64,000 bases of DNA from Micromonospora fulviviridis (lineage in GTDB: Bacteria > Actinomycetota > Actinomycetes > Mycobacteriales > Micromonosporaceae), in NCBI RefSeq assembly GCF_014648395.1, contig NZ_BMRA01000004.1:448029-512028 (forward strand). Direction: 5' to 3'. The notes below the pieces were generated by a model. It was not told where the DNA came from and ran no database searches. It worked only from the letters and a program-made list of their open reading frames with translations. Shown here piece after piece: positions 11,546 through 19,045 of this stretch (position 1 is its first letter; each line of letters opens with the position of its first letter). Made by a program: the position numbers and the translations under genes.

Positions 11546-11985
11546 CAACCGTCGCGGGCGACAGCGCCCGGTCGGAGCGGGAGCTGCCGGCCGGTGGGGC
11601 CGTCACCCGGCTCGGCTCGGGCGGCCCGTGGGAGGCGCTCTACGGCTACTGCCGGGTGGTCCGCGCCGGGCAGCTGGCGATCACCGCCGGCTGCACCTCG
11701 ACGGTGGACGGCAAGGTGGCCCACGTGGGGGACGCCGCGGCGCAGACCGCCCAGGCGATCCGCATCGGCCTGGACGCGCTCGCCGAGGTCGGCGCGGAGC
11801 CGGCCGACGTGGTGCGCACCCGGATGTACGTGACCGACCGGATGTACGCCGACGAGGTGGGCCGGGCGCACAACGCGGTGTTCGGCGCGGTCCGCCCGGT
11901 GGCCACCATGGTCGTGGTGGCCGGGCTGATCGACCCGGAGCACCTGGTCGAGGTCGAGCTGGAGGCCTGGCTCGGCGACCGCTGA
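11542..11985 (+). CDS. RidA/YjgF/YER057c family protein
   Basis: 147 residues. Family motifs: [16 protein letters not shown] near the N-terminus, the substrate-carboxylate Arg in VRTRMYVTD, and VEVELEAWL at the end. RidA proteins hydrolyse reactive enamine/imine intermediates made by PLP enzymes; in this operon it could protect against products of amino-acid metabolism. Members that retain the Arg, as here, are usually active deaminases. GTG 11542 overlaps the priA stop, so it is the last gene of the his operon transcript. Confidence 0.88.
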   Translation: MTTVAGDSARSERELPAGGAVTRLGSGGPWEALYGYCRVVRAGQLAITAGCTSTVDGKVAHVGDAAAQTAQAIRIGLDALAEVGAEPADVVRTRMYVTDRMYADEVGRAHNAVFGAVRPVATMVVVAGLIDPEHLVEVELEAWLGDR

Positions 11986-12030
11986 CGGCCGTCCCCGTGG
12001 TGTGGGGGCGGCCACTCCGCGGCCCATTCG

Positions 12031-12060
12031 GTTGTGCACAACTCAATTGGGGGCTACGTT
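12031..12060 (+). promoter_or_regulatory. OhrR operator overlapping a leaderless promoter
   Basis: GTTGTGCACAAC (12031-12042) is a perfect 12-bp palindrome. TTGTGC inside it (12032-12037) is 17 bases from TACGTT (12055-12060), which ends 6 bases before GTG 12067. The palindrome therefore covers the -35 box and would block polymerase when bound by the OhrR-like repressor encoded just downstream. Confidence 0.65.
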
Positions 12061-12066
12061 TTCGGG

Positions 12067-12513
12067 GTGACCGATGATCTGGTGCTGCGCCGGCAGGTGT
12101 GCTTCGCCCTCTACGCGGCGTCGCGCGCCCTCACCGACGTCTACCGGCCCATCCTCGACGAGCACGGCCTGACCTACCCGCAGTACCTGGTGCTGCTGGT
12201 GCTCTGGGAGCGCGGCGACGACGCCCCCACGGTCTCCGAGCTCGGCGCGCGGCTCCGGCTCGACTCCGGCACCCTCTCGCCGCTGCTCAAGCGGCTGGAG
12301 GCGGCCGGCCTGGTGGTGCGTACCCGCTCGGCGGCCGACGAGCGCCGGGTCGAGGTGGGCCTCACCGCGCAGGGCCGGGCCCTGCGGGAGCGGATGGACG
12401 AGGTGCCGCGGCGGGTGGCCCACGCCACCGGCCTCACCGAGGCCGAGCTGGTCGCCCTGCGCGACACCCTCACCCGGGTCACCGAGACGATCCACCGACA
12501 GAAGGAGCAGTGA
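12067..12513 (+). CDS. ohrR: OhrR-type MarR-family organic peroxide sensor
   Basis: 148 residues. Winged-helix MarR fold with the reactive cysteine C12 in RRQVCFALYAASRAL, the hallmark of OhrR, plus LTYPQYLVLLVLWE, LRLDSGTLSPLLKRLE and the wing RSAADERRVEV. OhrR represses ohr until its Cys is oxidised by organic hydroperoxides. GTG 12067 is chosen: it lies 6 bases after a TACGTT box, so the mRNA is probably leaderless, whereas the in-frame GTG at 12034 lies inside the operator. The stop overlaps the Ohr start region. Confidence 0.88.
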   Translation: MTDDLVLRRQVCFALYAASRALTDVYRPILDEHGLTYPQYLVLLVLWERGDDAPTVSELGARLRLDSGTLSPLLKRLEAAGLVVRTRSAADERRVEVGLTAQGRALRERMDEVPRRVAHATGLTEAELVALRDTLTRVTETIHRQKEQ

Positions 12514-12518
12514 CCACC

Positions 12519-12944
12519 ATGCAGGTGCTCTACACCGCGTCCGCGCAGGCCACCGGCGACGGCCGGGACGGCCACGTCCGCACCTCCGACGGCGGCCTCG
12601 ACCTGGACCTGGCCATCCCGAAGGAGATGGGCGGCGCCGGCGGCGCGACCAACCCGGAGCAGCTCTTCGCGGCCGGCTACGCCGCCTGCTTCCACTCCGC
12701 GCTGCGCGTGGTCGCCCGGAAGGCCCGGGCGGACGTCTCGAACTCGGTCGTCGAGGCCGAGGTGGGCATCGGCCCGAACGGCAGCGGCGGCTACGGCCTG
12801 GCCGTCACCCTGGTGGTCGACCTGCCCGGGGTCGAGCGGTCCGCCGCGCAGCAGCTCGTCGAGGCGGCCCACCAGGTCTGCCCGTACTCCAACGCGACCC
12901 GGGGCAACATCGAGGTCACCCTCACCGTGCGGGAGGCCCGATGA
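12519..12944 (+). CDS. ohr: Organic hydroperoxide resistance protein (Ohr/OsmC family)
   Basis: 141 residues. Ohr is a thiol peroxidase that reduces organic and fatty-acid hydroperoxides. The two catalytic cysteines are C57 in AACFHSAL and C121 in QVCPYSNATRGN; the start MQVLYTA and LDLAIPKEMGG are also typical. GAAGGAG lies 11 bases before ATG 12519; an in-frame GTG at 12510 overlaps the ohrR stop but sits too close to that site. It is co-transcribed with ohrR and overlaps the next oxidoreductase (ATGA). Confidence 0.93.
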   Translation: MQVLYTASAQATGDGRDGHVRTSDGGLDLDLAIPKEMGGAGGATNPEQLFAAGYAACFHSALRVVARKARADVSNSVVEAEVGIGPNGSGGYGLAVTLVVDLPGVERSAAQQLVEAAHQVCPYSNATRGNIEVTLTVREAR

Positions 12945-13939
12945 GCACCAACCGGGAGATCCACCTGGCGTCCCGGCCGCAGGGCTGGCCCACCGCCGAC
13001 AACTTCCGCCTGGTCGAGACGGAGGTGCCGACCCCGGGGCCGGGCCAGCTCGTGGTCCGCAACCGGTTCATGTCGGTGGACCCGTACATGCGCGGGCGGA
13101 TGAACGACGTCAAGTCGTACGTGCCGCCGTTCGCGCTCGACGCCCCGCTCGACGGCGGCGCGGTCGGCGAGGTCGTGGCCGGCGACGCCGAGGGCTTCGC
13201 GCCCGGCGACGTCGTGCTGCACGGTCTCGGCTGGCGGGAGTACGCGCTGGTCGACGCCAAGGGCGCACGGAAGGTCGACCCCGACCTGGCCCCGGTCAGC
13301 GCGTACCTGAGCGTGCTCGGCATGACCGGGCTGACCGCGTACGCCGGGCTGCTCGACGTGGCCGCCATGAAGCCGGGCGAGACGGTCTTCGTCTCCGGCG
13401 CGGCCGGCGCGGTCGGCAGCATGGTCGGGCAGATCGCCAAGCTGCGCGGCGCGGCCCGGGTGGTCGGCAGCGCCGGCTCCCCGGCCAAGGTCGAGCGGCT
13501 CCGGGCGCTCGGCTTCGACGCCGCGTTCGACTACCACGACGGCCCGGTCCGCGACCAGCTCAGGGCCGCCGCCCCGGACGGCGTCGACGTCTACTTCGAC
13601 AACGTGGGCGGCGAGCACCTGGAGGCCGCCATCGGCGCCATGAACCTGCATGGCCGGGCCGCCATCTGCGGCATGATCGCGCAGTACAACGCCACCGAGC
13701 CGCCCGCCGCCCCGCGCAACCTGGCGCTGCTCATCGGCAAGCGGCTCACCCTGCGCGGCTTCCTGGTCGGCGACCACGGGCACCTGCGCGAGCAGTTCGT
13801 CAAGGAGATGGCCGGCTGGCTGCGGGACGGCCGGATCTCCTACGACGAGACGGTGGTCGACGGCATCGAGCGGGCCCCGGAGGCCTTCCTCGGCATGCTG
13901 CGCGGCGAGAACCTGGGCAAGATGCTCGTCCGTCTGTGA
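12941..13939 (+). CDS. Zinc-independent MDR-family NADP-dependent oxidoreductase
   Basis: 332 residues, medium-chain dehydrogenase/reductase of the leukotriene B4 12-hydroxydehydrogenase/YncB type. Residues 1-120 form the GroES-like domain (MSVDPYMRGRM); the nucleotide site is VSGAAGAVGSMVGQIAK with the NADPH-selecting loop after it; YFDNVGGEHLEAA and CGMIAQYN are family motifs. No zinc-ligand cysteines are present. Likely substrates are alpha,beta-unsaturated carbonyls from lipid peroxidation, which fits its coupling to ohr (4-base overlap). The substrate is inferred. Confidence 0.88.
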   Translation: MSTNREIHLASRPQGWPTADNFRLVETEVPTPGPGQLVVRNRFMSVDPYMRGRMNDVKSYVPPFALDAPLDGGAVGEVVAGDAEGFAPGDVVLHGLGWREYALVDAKGARKVDPDLAPVSAYLSVLGMTGLTAYAGLLDVAAMKPGETVFVSGAAGAVGSMVGQIAKLRGAARVVGSAGSPAKVERLRALGFDAAFDYHDGPVRDQLRAAAPDGVDVYFDNVGGEHLEAAIGAMNLHGRAAICGMIAQYNATEPPAAPRNLALLIGKRLTLRGFLVGDHGHLREQFVKEMAGWLRDGRISYDETVVDGIERAPEAFLGMLRGENLGKMLVRL

Positions 13940-14000
13940 CGCGGCACTCGTTCACGGCGGCCGGCCCGGTCGGGTCGGCCGCCGTGCCGTGCCGGTTGGA

Positions 14001-14006
14001 TAGGCT
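14001..14006 (+). promoter_or_regulatory. -10 box of hisF (leaderless)
   Basis: TAGGCT ends 6 bases before ATG 14013, with no ribosome binding site between. hisF therefore has its own promoter, separate from the main his operon. Confidence 0.6.
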
Positions 14007-14012
14007 CGGGGC

Positions 14013-14780
14013 ATGACGGTGGCGGTACGGGTGATCCCCTGTCTCGACGTGGACGCCGGGCGGGTGGTCAAGGGGGTCAACTTCCTCGACCTGCGCGACG
14101 CCGGCGACCCGGTCGAGCTGGCGGCCGCGTACGACCGGGCCGGCGCGGACGAGTTGACCTTCCTCGACGTCACCGCCTCCAGCAGCGACCGCGCCACCAT
14201 GCTCGACGTGGTGCGGCGCACCGCCGAGTCGGTCTTCATCCCGCTCACCGTCGGCGGTGGCGTCCGCCAGGTCGCCGACGTCGACACCCTGCTGCGCGCC
14301 GGCGCGGACAAGGTCGGCGTGAACACCGCGGCCATCGCCCGCCCCGAGTTGATCGCCGAGATCGCCGACCGGTTCGGCCGCCAGGTGCTGGTGCTCTCCC
14401 TCGACGTACGCCGGGCCCCGGCCGGCACGACTCCGAGCGGCTTCGAGGTGACCACCCACGGCGGGCGCCGGGGCACCGGCCTCGACGCCGTGGAGTGGGC
14501 GGCGCGCGGCGCCGAACTGGGCGCAGGCGAGATCCTGCTCAACTCGATGGACGCCGACGGCACCAAGGCGGGCTTCGACCTGCCGCTGATCGAGGCCGTC
14601 CGCGCGGTCGTCGACGTGCCGGTGATCGCCAGCGGCGGGGCCGGCGAGGTCGCCCACTTCCCGCCGGCCATCGGCGCGGGCGCCGACGCGGTGCTCGCGG
14701 CGAGCGTCTTCCACTTCGGTGAGCTGACCGTCGGCGAGGTCAAGGACGCCCTGCGCGGCGCGGGCCACCCGGTCCGCTGA
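14013..14780 (+). CDS. hisF: Imidazole glycerol phosphate synthase, cyclase subunit
   Basis: 255 residues, (beta/alpha)8 barrel partner of HisH. It closes the imidazole ring using ammonia channelled from HisH and releases AICAR. Catalytic Asp is in [14 protein letters not shown] and the second in LSLDVR; phosphate-binding loops VGGGVR and SGGAGE are intact. It is a single-gene transcription unit by appearance; the next gene is convergent. In many actinobacteria hisF is followed directly by hisI, but here hisI lies about 18 kb away. Confidence 0.96.
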   Translation: MTVAVRVIPCLDVDAGRVVKGVNFLDLRDAGDPVELAAAYDRAGADELTFLDVTASSSDRATMLDVVRRTAESVFIPLTVGGGVRQVADVDTLLRAGADKVGVNTAAIARPELIAEIADRFGRQVLVLSLDVRRAPAGTTPSGFEVTTHGGRRGTGLDAVEWAARGAELGAGEILLNSMDADGTKAGFDLPLIEAVRAVVDVPVIASGGAGEVAHFPPAIGAGADAVLAASVFHFGELTVGEVKDALRGAGHPVR

Positions 14781-14850
14781 CGCCCGCCCGTCTGGCGGCT
14801 CGGCGGGGCGGTCAGGCCGGTCCCGCGAGGTGGCGGGGAGCCGCCGCCGG

Positions 14851-15312
14851 TCAGGGGCGGCCGGAGTGGCCCTCGGGGGAGCGGCGGGGCATCGGGATCG
14901 AGCGGACCGCGTACTCCTGCACGGCGGCGGCGTGGTCGTCATCGTCGAGCTGCCAGTCGGACTCGCCGGGGGCGGGGCGGCGACTCAGCACGCCCTGCAC
15001 GGTGTCGACGGTGGTGCCCAGCCCGGCGCTGGGCCGGGTGCGCCAGAGCCGCTCGCCGTCCGGTGTCACCCGGAACCAGCCGTCGGTGACGCTGACCAGG
15101 CCCGCGCCGACGAGCCGGCGGACCGCGCCCTCCACCTCGTGCCGCTCGGGGATGGCCTGGTTGAGGTGGTCGGCGGTGGAGAGGACGTCGGCGAGGCGCA
15201 CGCCCTCCGGCCGCCGGGTGTCGGCGGCCCGGCGGTGCCGACCGGCGCCGCTCGCGATGATCAGTGAGACGAAGATCCAGGCGTCGCTCCAACGCCAACC
15301 GTTCTCCCCCAT
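14851..15312 (-). CDS. Conserved hypothetical protein with winged-helix-like region
   Basis: 153 residues, convergent with hisF. The N-terminus has a hydrophobic helix (DAWIFVSLIIASG, about 10-22). Residues 38-90 look like a small winged helix: ADVLSTADHLNQ, EVEGAVRRLVGAGLVSVT, DGWFRVTPDGERLW, a pattern found in actinobacterial proteins with a DNA-binding-like fold of unknown role. The C-terminal 50 residues are acidic then basic and disordered (QLDDDDHAAAV). No family name is assigned. Start ATG 15312. Confidence 0.65.
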   Translation of the reverse strand: MGENGWRWSDAWIFVSLIIASGAGRHRRAADTRRPEGVRLADVLSTADHLNQAIPERHEVEGAVRRLVGAGLVSVTDGWFRVTPDGERLWRTRPSAGLGTTVDTVQGVLSRRPAPGESDWQLDDDDHAAAVQEYAVRSIPMPRRSPEGHSGRP

Positions 15313-15360
15313 GAACGAATGATGCCCGGCGACGACGGCGGAGAAAACACCCGGTTTCGC

Positions 15361-15395
15361 GGCCGGACGTCGCCGCAGCTCAGCGACGTCCGGCC
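15361..15395 (-). terminator. Hairpin terminator after the YczE-like gene
   Basis: Perfect 13-bp stem, GGCCGGACGTCGC with its complement, around a 9-base loop. It lies about 60 bases past the YczE stop and before the next minus-strand gene, with no U-tract, as usual in actinobacteria. Confidence 0.7.
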
Positions 15396-15453
15396 CGTCC
15401 CAAACCCTTGCGGTCGGCGCGGTGGGGGTGACGCTGCGTGGTCGGGGGCCGGT

Positions 15454-16119
15454 TCAGGCCGCCTCGCCGGCCGCCCTCGGCGCGCAGGCGACCACCGGTT
15501 CGTCGGCCGGCCGGGCCGGCACCGCGAAGATCGGGATGAACAGCTGGGCGAGCGGCCCGATGGCCAGCGCGTACGCCACGGTGCCGAGACCCACGGTGCC
15601 GCCGAGCAGCCAGCCCAGGCTCAGCACGGTCACCTCGATGACGGTCCGGACCAGCCGTACGGAGTAGCGGGGCCGGCGCGCCGTGAAGCCGGTCATCAGG
15701 CCGTCGCGCGGGCCGGGGCCGAGCCCCGCGCCCAGGTAGAGGCCGGTGGCGGCGCCGTTGGCGACGATCCCGGCGACCAGCAGGGTGGCGCGGACCGGCA
15801 GGCCGTCGCCGGGTGGCAGCACGGCCAGGGTGGCGTCGACGACCAGGCCGATCACCACGACGTTGCTGATGGTGCCGAGGCCGGGGCGCTGCCGCAGCGG
15901 GATCCAGAGCAGCAGCACGAGCGCGCCGACCGCGATGGTGACCGTGCCGAAGGAGAGGTGCGTCTGCCGGGCGAGCCCCTGGTGGAACACGTCCCACGGG
16001 TCGAGTCCCAGGCCGGACCGGATCATCAGCGCCATGCTGATCCCGTAGAGGGCGAGCCCGGCGTAGAGCTGGACGAGCCGGCGGGCGGGCCGGTGCCGGA
16101 GATTGCCAATTGGTGCCAT
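15454..16119 (-). CDS. YczE/YitT-like integral membrane protein
   Basis: 221 residues with five to six hydrophobic segments. Motifs: LYAGLALYGISMALMI, SGLGLDPWDVFHQGL and the conserved GAGLGPGPRDGLMTG. These match the YczE membrane family. YczE genes are often divergent from a MocR-type GntR/aminotransferase regulator, exactly as here (16178 onward); a role in vitamin B6 or amino-acid-related transport has been suggested, with no proven substrate. ATG 16119 is chosen because the earlier in-frame codons would run through the shared regulatory region. Confidence 0.85.
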   Translation of the reverse strand: MAPIGNLRHRPARRLVQLYAGLALYGISMALMIRSGLGLDPWDVFHQGLARQTHLSFGTVTIAVGALVLLLWIPLRQRPGLGTISNVVVIGLVVDATLAVLPPGDGLPVRATLLVAGIVANGAATGLYLGAGLGPGPRDGLMTGFTARRPRYSVRLVRTVIEVTVLSLGWLLGGTVGLGTVAYALAIGPLAQLFIPIFAVPARPADEPVVACAPRAAGEAA

Positions 16120-16162
16120 GCATGCCACCCTAGGGGCCAATCCTGCCCATGACAGAGCCAAT
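16105..16162. promoter_or_regulatory. Three phased GCCAAT direct repeats (MocR operator)
   Basis: GCCAAT occurs at 16105-16110, 16136-16141 and 16157-16162, all in the same direction. The spacings are 31 and 21 bases, close to three and two helical turns, so all face the same side of DNA. A related TCCAAT at 16200 is 43 bases further on, just inside the regulator gene. MocR regulators bind direct repeats, so this is the likely operator for both divergent genes. Confidence 0.6.
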
Positions 16163-16177
16163 TCCGGAGGGGTGGCC

Positions 16178-17635
16178 ATGACGAGTCAGGTGCGTGGCGT
16201 CCAATTGGCTCGGCTCCTCGGGCAGTGGCATGCCCTGCCGGGCCGCCGGCGCAGCCCGGACTACGCCGCGCTCGCCGCCGCGGTCCGGGGGCTGCTCGCC
16301 GACGGCCGGCTCCCCCTCGGGGTACGCCTGCCGGCCGAGCGCGACCTGGCCGAGGCGCTGCGGATCAGCCGCACCACGGTCACCGCGGCCTACCGGGAGC
16401 TGCGGGAGACCGGCCACCTGGCCAGCCGGCGGGGCGCCGGGAGCTGGACCATGCTCCCCGGCACGCACCGGGTGGCCAGCACCGGGCTCTGGACCCCGCT
16501 CGACGACCGGGACATGATCGACCTGGGGGTGGCCGCGCTCTCCGCCCCGGCGCAGCTCGTGCCGGCGGCCCGGGCCGCCGCCGAGGACCTGCCCCGCTAC
16601 CTCGGCGGTGCCGGCTATCACCCGACCGGCATCATCGAGCTGCGCGAGGCGGTGGCCCGCGCGTACACCGACCGGGGGCTGCCGACCAGCCCGGAACAGA
16701 TCATGGTCACCAGCGGCACCCAGCACGCGCTGGACCTGGTGCTGCGGCTGGCCCTGTCGCCCGGCGGCGGGGTGCTGGTGGAGTCCCCGACGTACCCGAA
16801 CGCCCTCGCCGCGCTGTCGGCCCGGCGGGCCCGGATCACCACCCACGGGCTCGCCGCCGACGGGGACGGCTGGGACGCCGACCTGCTGCTGGGCAGCATC
16901 CGGCAGACCCGGCCCAAGCTGGCGTACGTGATCCCCGAGTTCCACAACCCGACCGGCCACCTGATGGCGACCGACCTGCGTGAGCGGCTGGTCGGCGCGG
17001 CGCACGCCGCCGGCACGGACCTCGTGGTGGACGAGTCGTTCGTGGACCTGCCGCTGGACGGCACCCCGCTGGCGCCGCCGGTGGCCACCTTCGACCGGCA
17101 CTCCCGGGTGATCAGCATCGGCGGGATGAGCAAGCCGTACTGGGGTGGCCTGCGGATCGGCTGGGTCCGGGCGTCCGCCCCGCAGGTGCAGCGGCTGGCC
17201 GCCGCCCGGGTCGGCGTGGACATGGCCAGCCCGGTGCTCGACCAGCTCGTCGCGGTGCACCTGCTGGCCCAGGGGCCGAGCATCGTGGCCGCCCGGCGGG
17301 TCCAGCTCGCCGCACAGCGGGACGCCCTCGTGGCGGCGATGGCCGACCGGCTGCCCGACTGGCGGGTCACCGTGCCGCGCGGCGGGGTGACGCTCTGGGT
17401 GGAGCTGGACGGCCCGATCTCCAGCGCGCTGGCCCGGGCCGCCGAGGAGGTCGGCGTACGCCTGGCGCCCGGACCCCGGTTCGGCCTGGACGGCACCCTG
17501 GAGCGGTTCCTCCGGTTGCCCTTCACCCTGCCCACCGCGGACCTGGTGGAGGCCGTCGGCCGGCTCGCCGCGGTCCGCTACGACCTGGACCGGACCGGCC
17601 GCCCGCAGTGGCGGGAGCCCTCCGTCATCGCCTGA
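16178..17635 (+). CDS. MocR-family (GntR/aminotransferase) transcription regulator
   Basis: 485 residues. Residues about 15-85 form a GntR winged helix (LPLGVRLPAERDLAEAL, SRTTVTAAYRELRETG); residues 110-480 form a PLP fold-type-I aminotransferase-like domain. The PLP lysine is in IGGMSKPYWGGLRIGW, with PEFHNPTG and VVDESFVDLPL upstream. MocR proteins use PLP as effector ligand, usually to control vitamin B6, GABA/taurine or the adjacent transporter genes. ATG 16178 has GGAGG 7 bases upstream. Divergent from the YczE-like gene, which it probably controls. Confidence 0.92.
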   Translation: MTSQVRGVQLARLLGQWHALPGRRRSPDYAALAAAVRGLLADGRLPLGVRLPAERDLAEALRISRTTVTAAYRELRETGHLASRRGAGSWTMLPGTHRVASTGLWTPLDDRDMIDLGVAALSAPAQLVPAARAAAEDLPRYLGGAGYHPTGIIELREAVARAYTDRGLPTSPEQIMVTSGTQHALDLVLRLALSPGGGVLVESPTYPNALAALSARRARITTHGLAADGDGWDADLLLGSIRQTRPKLAYVIPEFHNPTGHLMATDLRERLVGAAHAAGTDLVVDESFVDLPLDGTPLAPPVATFDRHSRVISIGGMSKPYWGGLRIGWVRASAPQVQRLAAARVGVDMASPVLDQLVAVHLLAQGPSIVAARRVQLAAQRDALVAAMADRLPDWRVTVPRGGVTLWVELDGPISSALARAAEEVGVRLAPGPRFGLDGTLERFLRLPFTLPTADLVEAVGRLAAVRYDLDRTGRPQWREPSVIA

Positions 17636-17701
17636 CCCGCCCGAGGCGCCGGACGTCCCCGGGGACAGCGCCCCGGCCGCCCGGCTGCCAGACTGTCCGC
17701 C

Positions 17702-18979
17702 GTGAAGGACCGGACGCGGCGCGGGCCACGGATGCGGGTGATGACCGAGGGCGCCTCGGTCACCCCGCTGGAACTCTTCTTCGACCTGGTCTTCGTCTAC
17801 GCGCTCACCCAGGTGACCGCGCTGATGGCGACCGACCTGACCTGGCCCGGCATGGGTCGGGGCCTGCTGCTGCTGGCCCTGCTCTGGTGGTGCTGGTGCT
17901 GCTACGCCTGGCTCGGCAACACCGTCCGGGCTGACGAGGGCGTGGTCCGGGTGGCCCTCTTCGCGGTGATCGCCACCATGTTCGTGGTCGCCGCGACCAT
18001 CCCCGAGGCCTTCGTCGACCTGTCCGGCGGGCTCTCCGGCCCGGTCGTCTTCGCCGCCTGCTACCTGGTCGTCCGGGTGCTGCACCTGGCGATCTACTGG
18101 CACGCCGCCCGCGGCGACGACGGGCTGCGCCGGCAGCTCGTGCGGGCGGCCCTGCCGATGCTGGGCGGGGCGGTGCTGCTCTTCACCGCCGCGCTGCTGC
18201 CCCCGTACCTCACCGACGACCCGGGGCGGGTCGTCGCGCTGCGTACCCTGCTCTGGGTGCTCGCCCTCGCCGTCGACTACGGCGGCATCATGGCCATCGG
18301 CGCGGCGGGCTGGCAGATCTTCTCGGCCGCGCACTGGACGGAGCGGCACGGCCTCATCATCATCGTGGCGCTGGGGGAGTCGCTCGTCGCCATCGGCGTC
18401 GGCATCACCGCGCTGCCGATCTCCTGGCCGATCATCGTGGCCTCGTTCCTCGGCGTCACGGTGGCGGCGGCGCTGTGGTGGGCGTACTTCGACGTGGTGT
18501 CGATCGCCGCCGAGCGGGTGCTGGCGCGGGCGCAGGGTGCCGAGCGGGCCGCGCTGGGCCGGGACTCCTACACCTACCTGCACCTGCCGATGGTCGCCGG
18601 GATCATCCTGCTCGCCCTCGGCTTCAAGAAGGTCCTGGCGTACGTGGGGGACGACACCCACCACCGGCTCACCGACCCGCTGCACGGGCTGGGCCTGCTC
18701 GCCCTCTACGGCGGCGTGATCGTCTACCTGCTCGGGCACGTGGGCTTCCGGCTGCGCAACATGCGCTCGGTCAACTGGCCACGGGTCGCCACCACGGTGC
18801 TGCTGGCGCTGCTCCTGCCCGTGGCCGACCACCTGCCGGCGCTGGCCGCGCTGGGGCTGCTCGCCGTGGTCTGCGCCGGCATGGTGGGGGCCGAGGTGGT
18901 GCTGTTCGGCGAGGCCCGCCGCGCGCTGCGCGACGAGTTCCTCACCGAGCACGGCGCCGGTCCCGCGCCCGGCCGCTAG
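17702..18979 (+). CDS. Low temperature requirement protein A (LtrA) family membrane protein, first copy
   Basis: 425 residues, about 12 predicted membrane helices. The LtrA signature is TPLELFFDLVFVYALTQ at the N-terminus; further conserved points are GNTVRADEG, ERHGLIIIVALGESL and LWWAYFD. LtrA was named from a Listeria mutant unable to grow in the cold; the molecular function is unknown. It is followed after 66 bases by a paralogue in the same direction. GTG 17702 lies 7 bases after CAGACT, a weak -10-like box, so it may be leaderless. Confidence 0.9.
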   Translation: MKDRTRRGPRMRVMTEGASVTPLELFFDLVFVYALTQVTALMATDLTWPGMGRGLLLLALLWWCWCCYAWLGNTVRADEGVVRVALFAVIATMFVVAATIPEAFVDLSGGLSGPVVFAACYLVVRVLHLAIYWHAARGDDGLRRQLVRAALPMLGGAVLLFTAALLPPYLTDDPGRVVALRTLLWVLALAVDYGGIMAIGAAGWQIFSAAHWTERHGLIIIVALGESLVAIGVGITALPISWPIIVASFLGVTVAAALWWAYFDVVSIAAERVLARAQGAERAALGRDSYTYLHLPMVAGIILLALGFKKVLAYVGDDTHHRLTDPLHGLGLLALYGGVIVYLLGHVGFRLRNMRSVNWPRVATTVLLALLLPVADHLPALAALGLLAVVCAGMVGAEVVLFGEARRALRDEFLTEHGAGPAPGR

Positions 18980-19045
18980 CCCTCGTTCCGGTACGGATCG
19001 TCGGATCGGCACCGGCGGCCCGCGCGCGCCCCGGACACTGCCCAG

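Noticed and set aside
12034..12066. Upstream GTG start of ohrR
   Set aside because: It falls inside the operator and before the -10 box, so it would not be on the mRNA.
14781..14850. Hairpin between hisF and the convergent gene
   Set aside because: Only short imperfect arms could be found, much weaker than the terminators elsewhere; not reported as a feature.
15319..16152. Plus-strand frame through the YczE region
   Set aside because: Antisense to a membrane protein with clear YczE motifs; the translated sequence is Gly/Gln/His-rich shadow.
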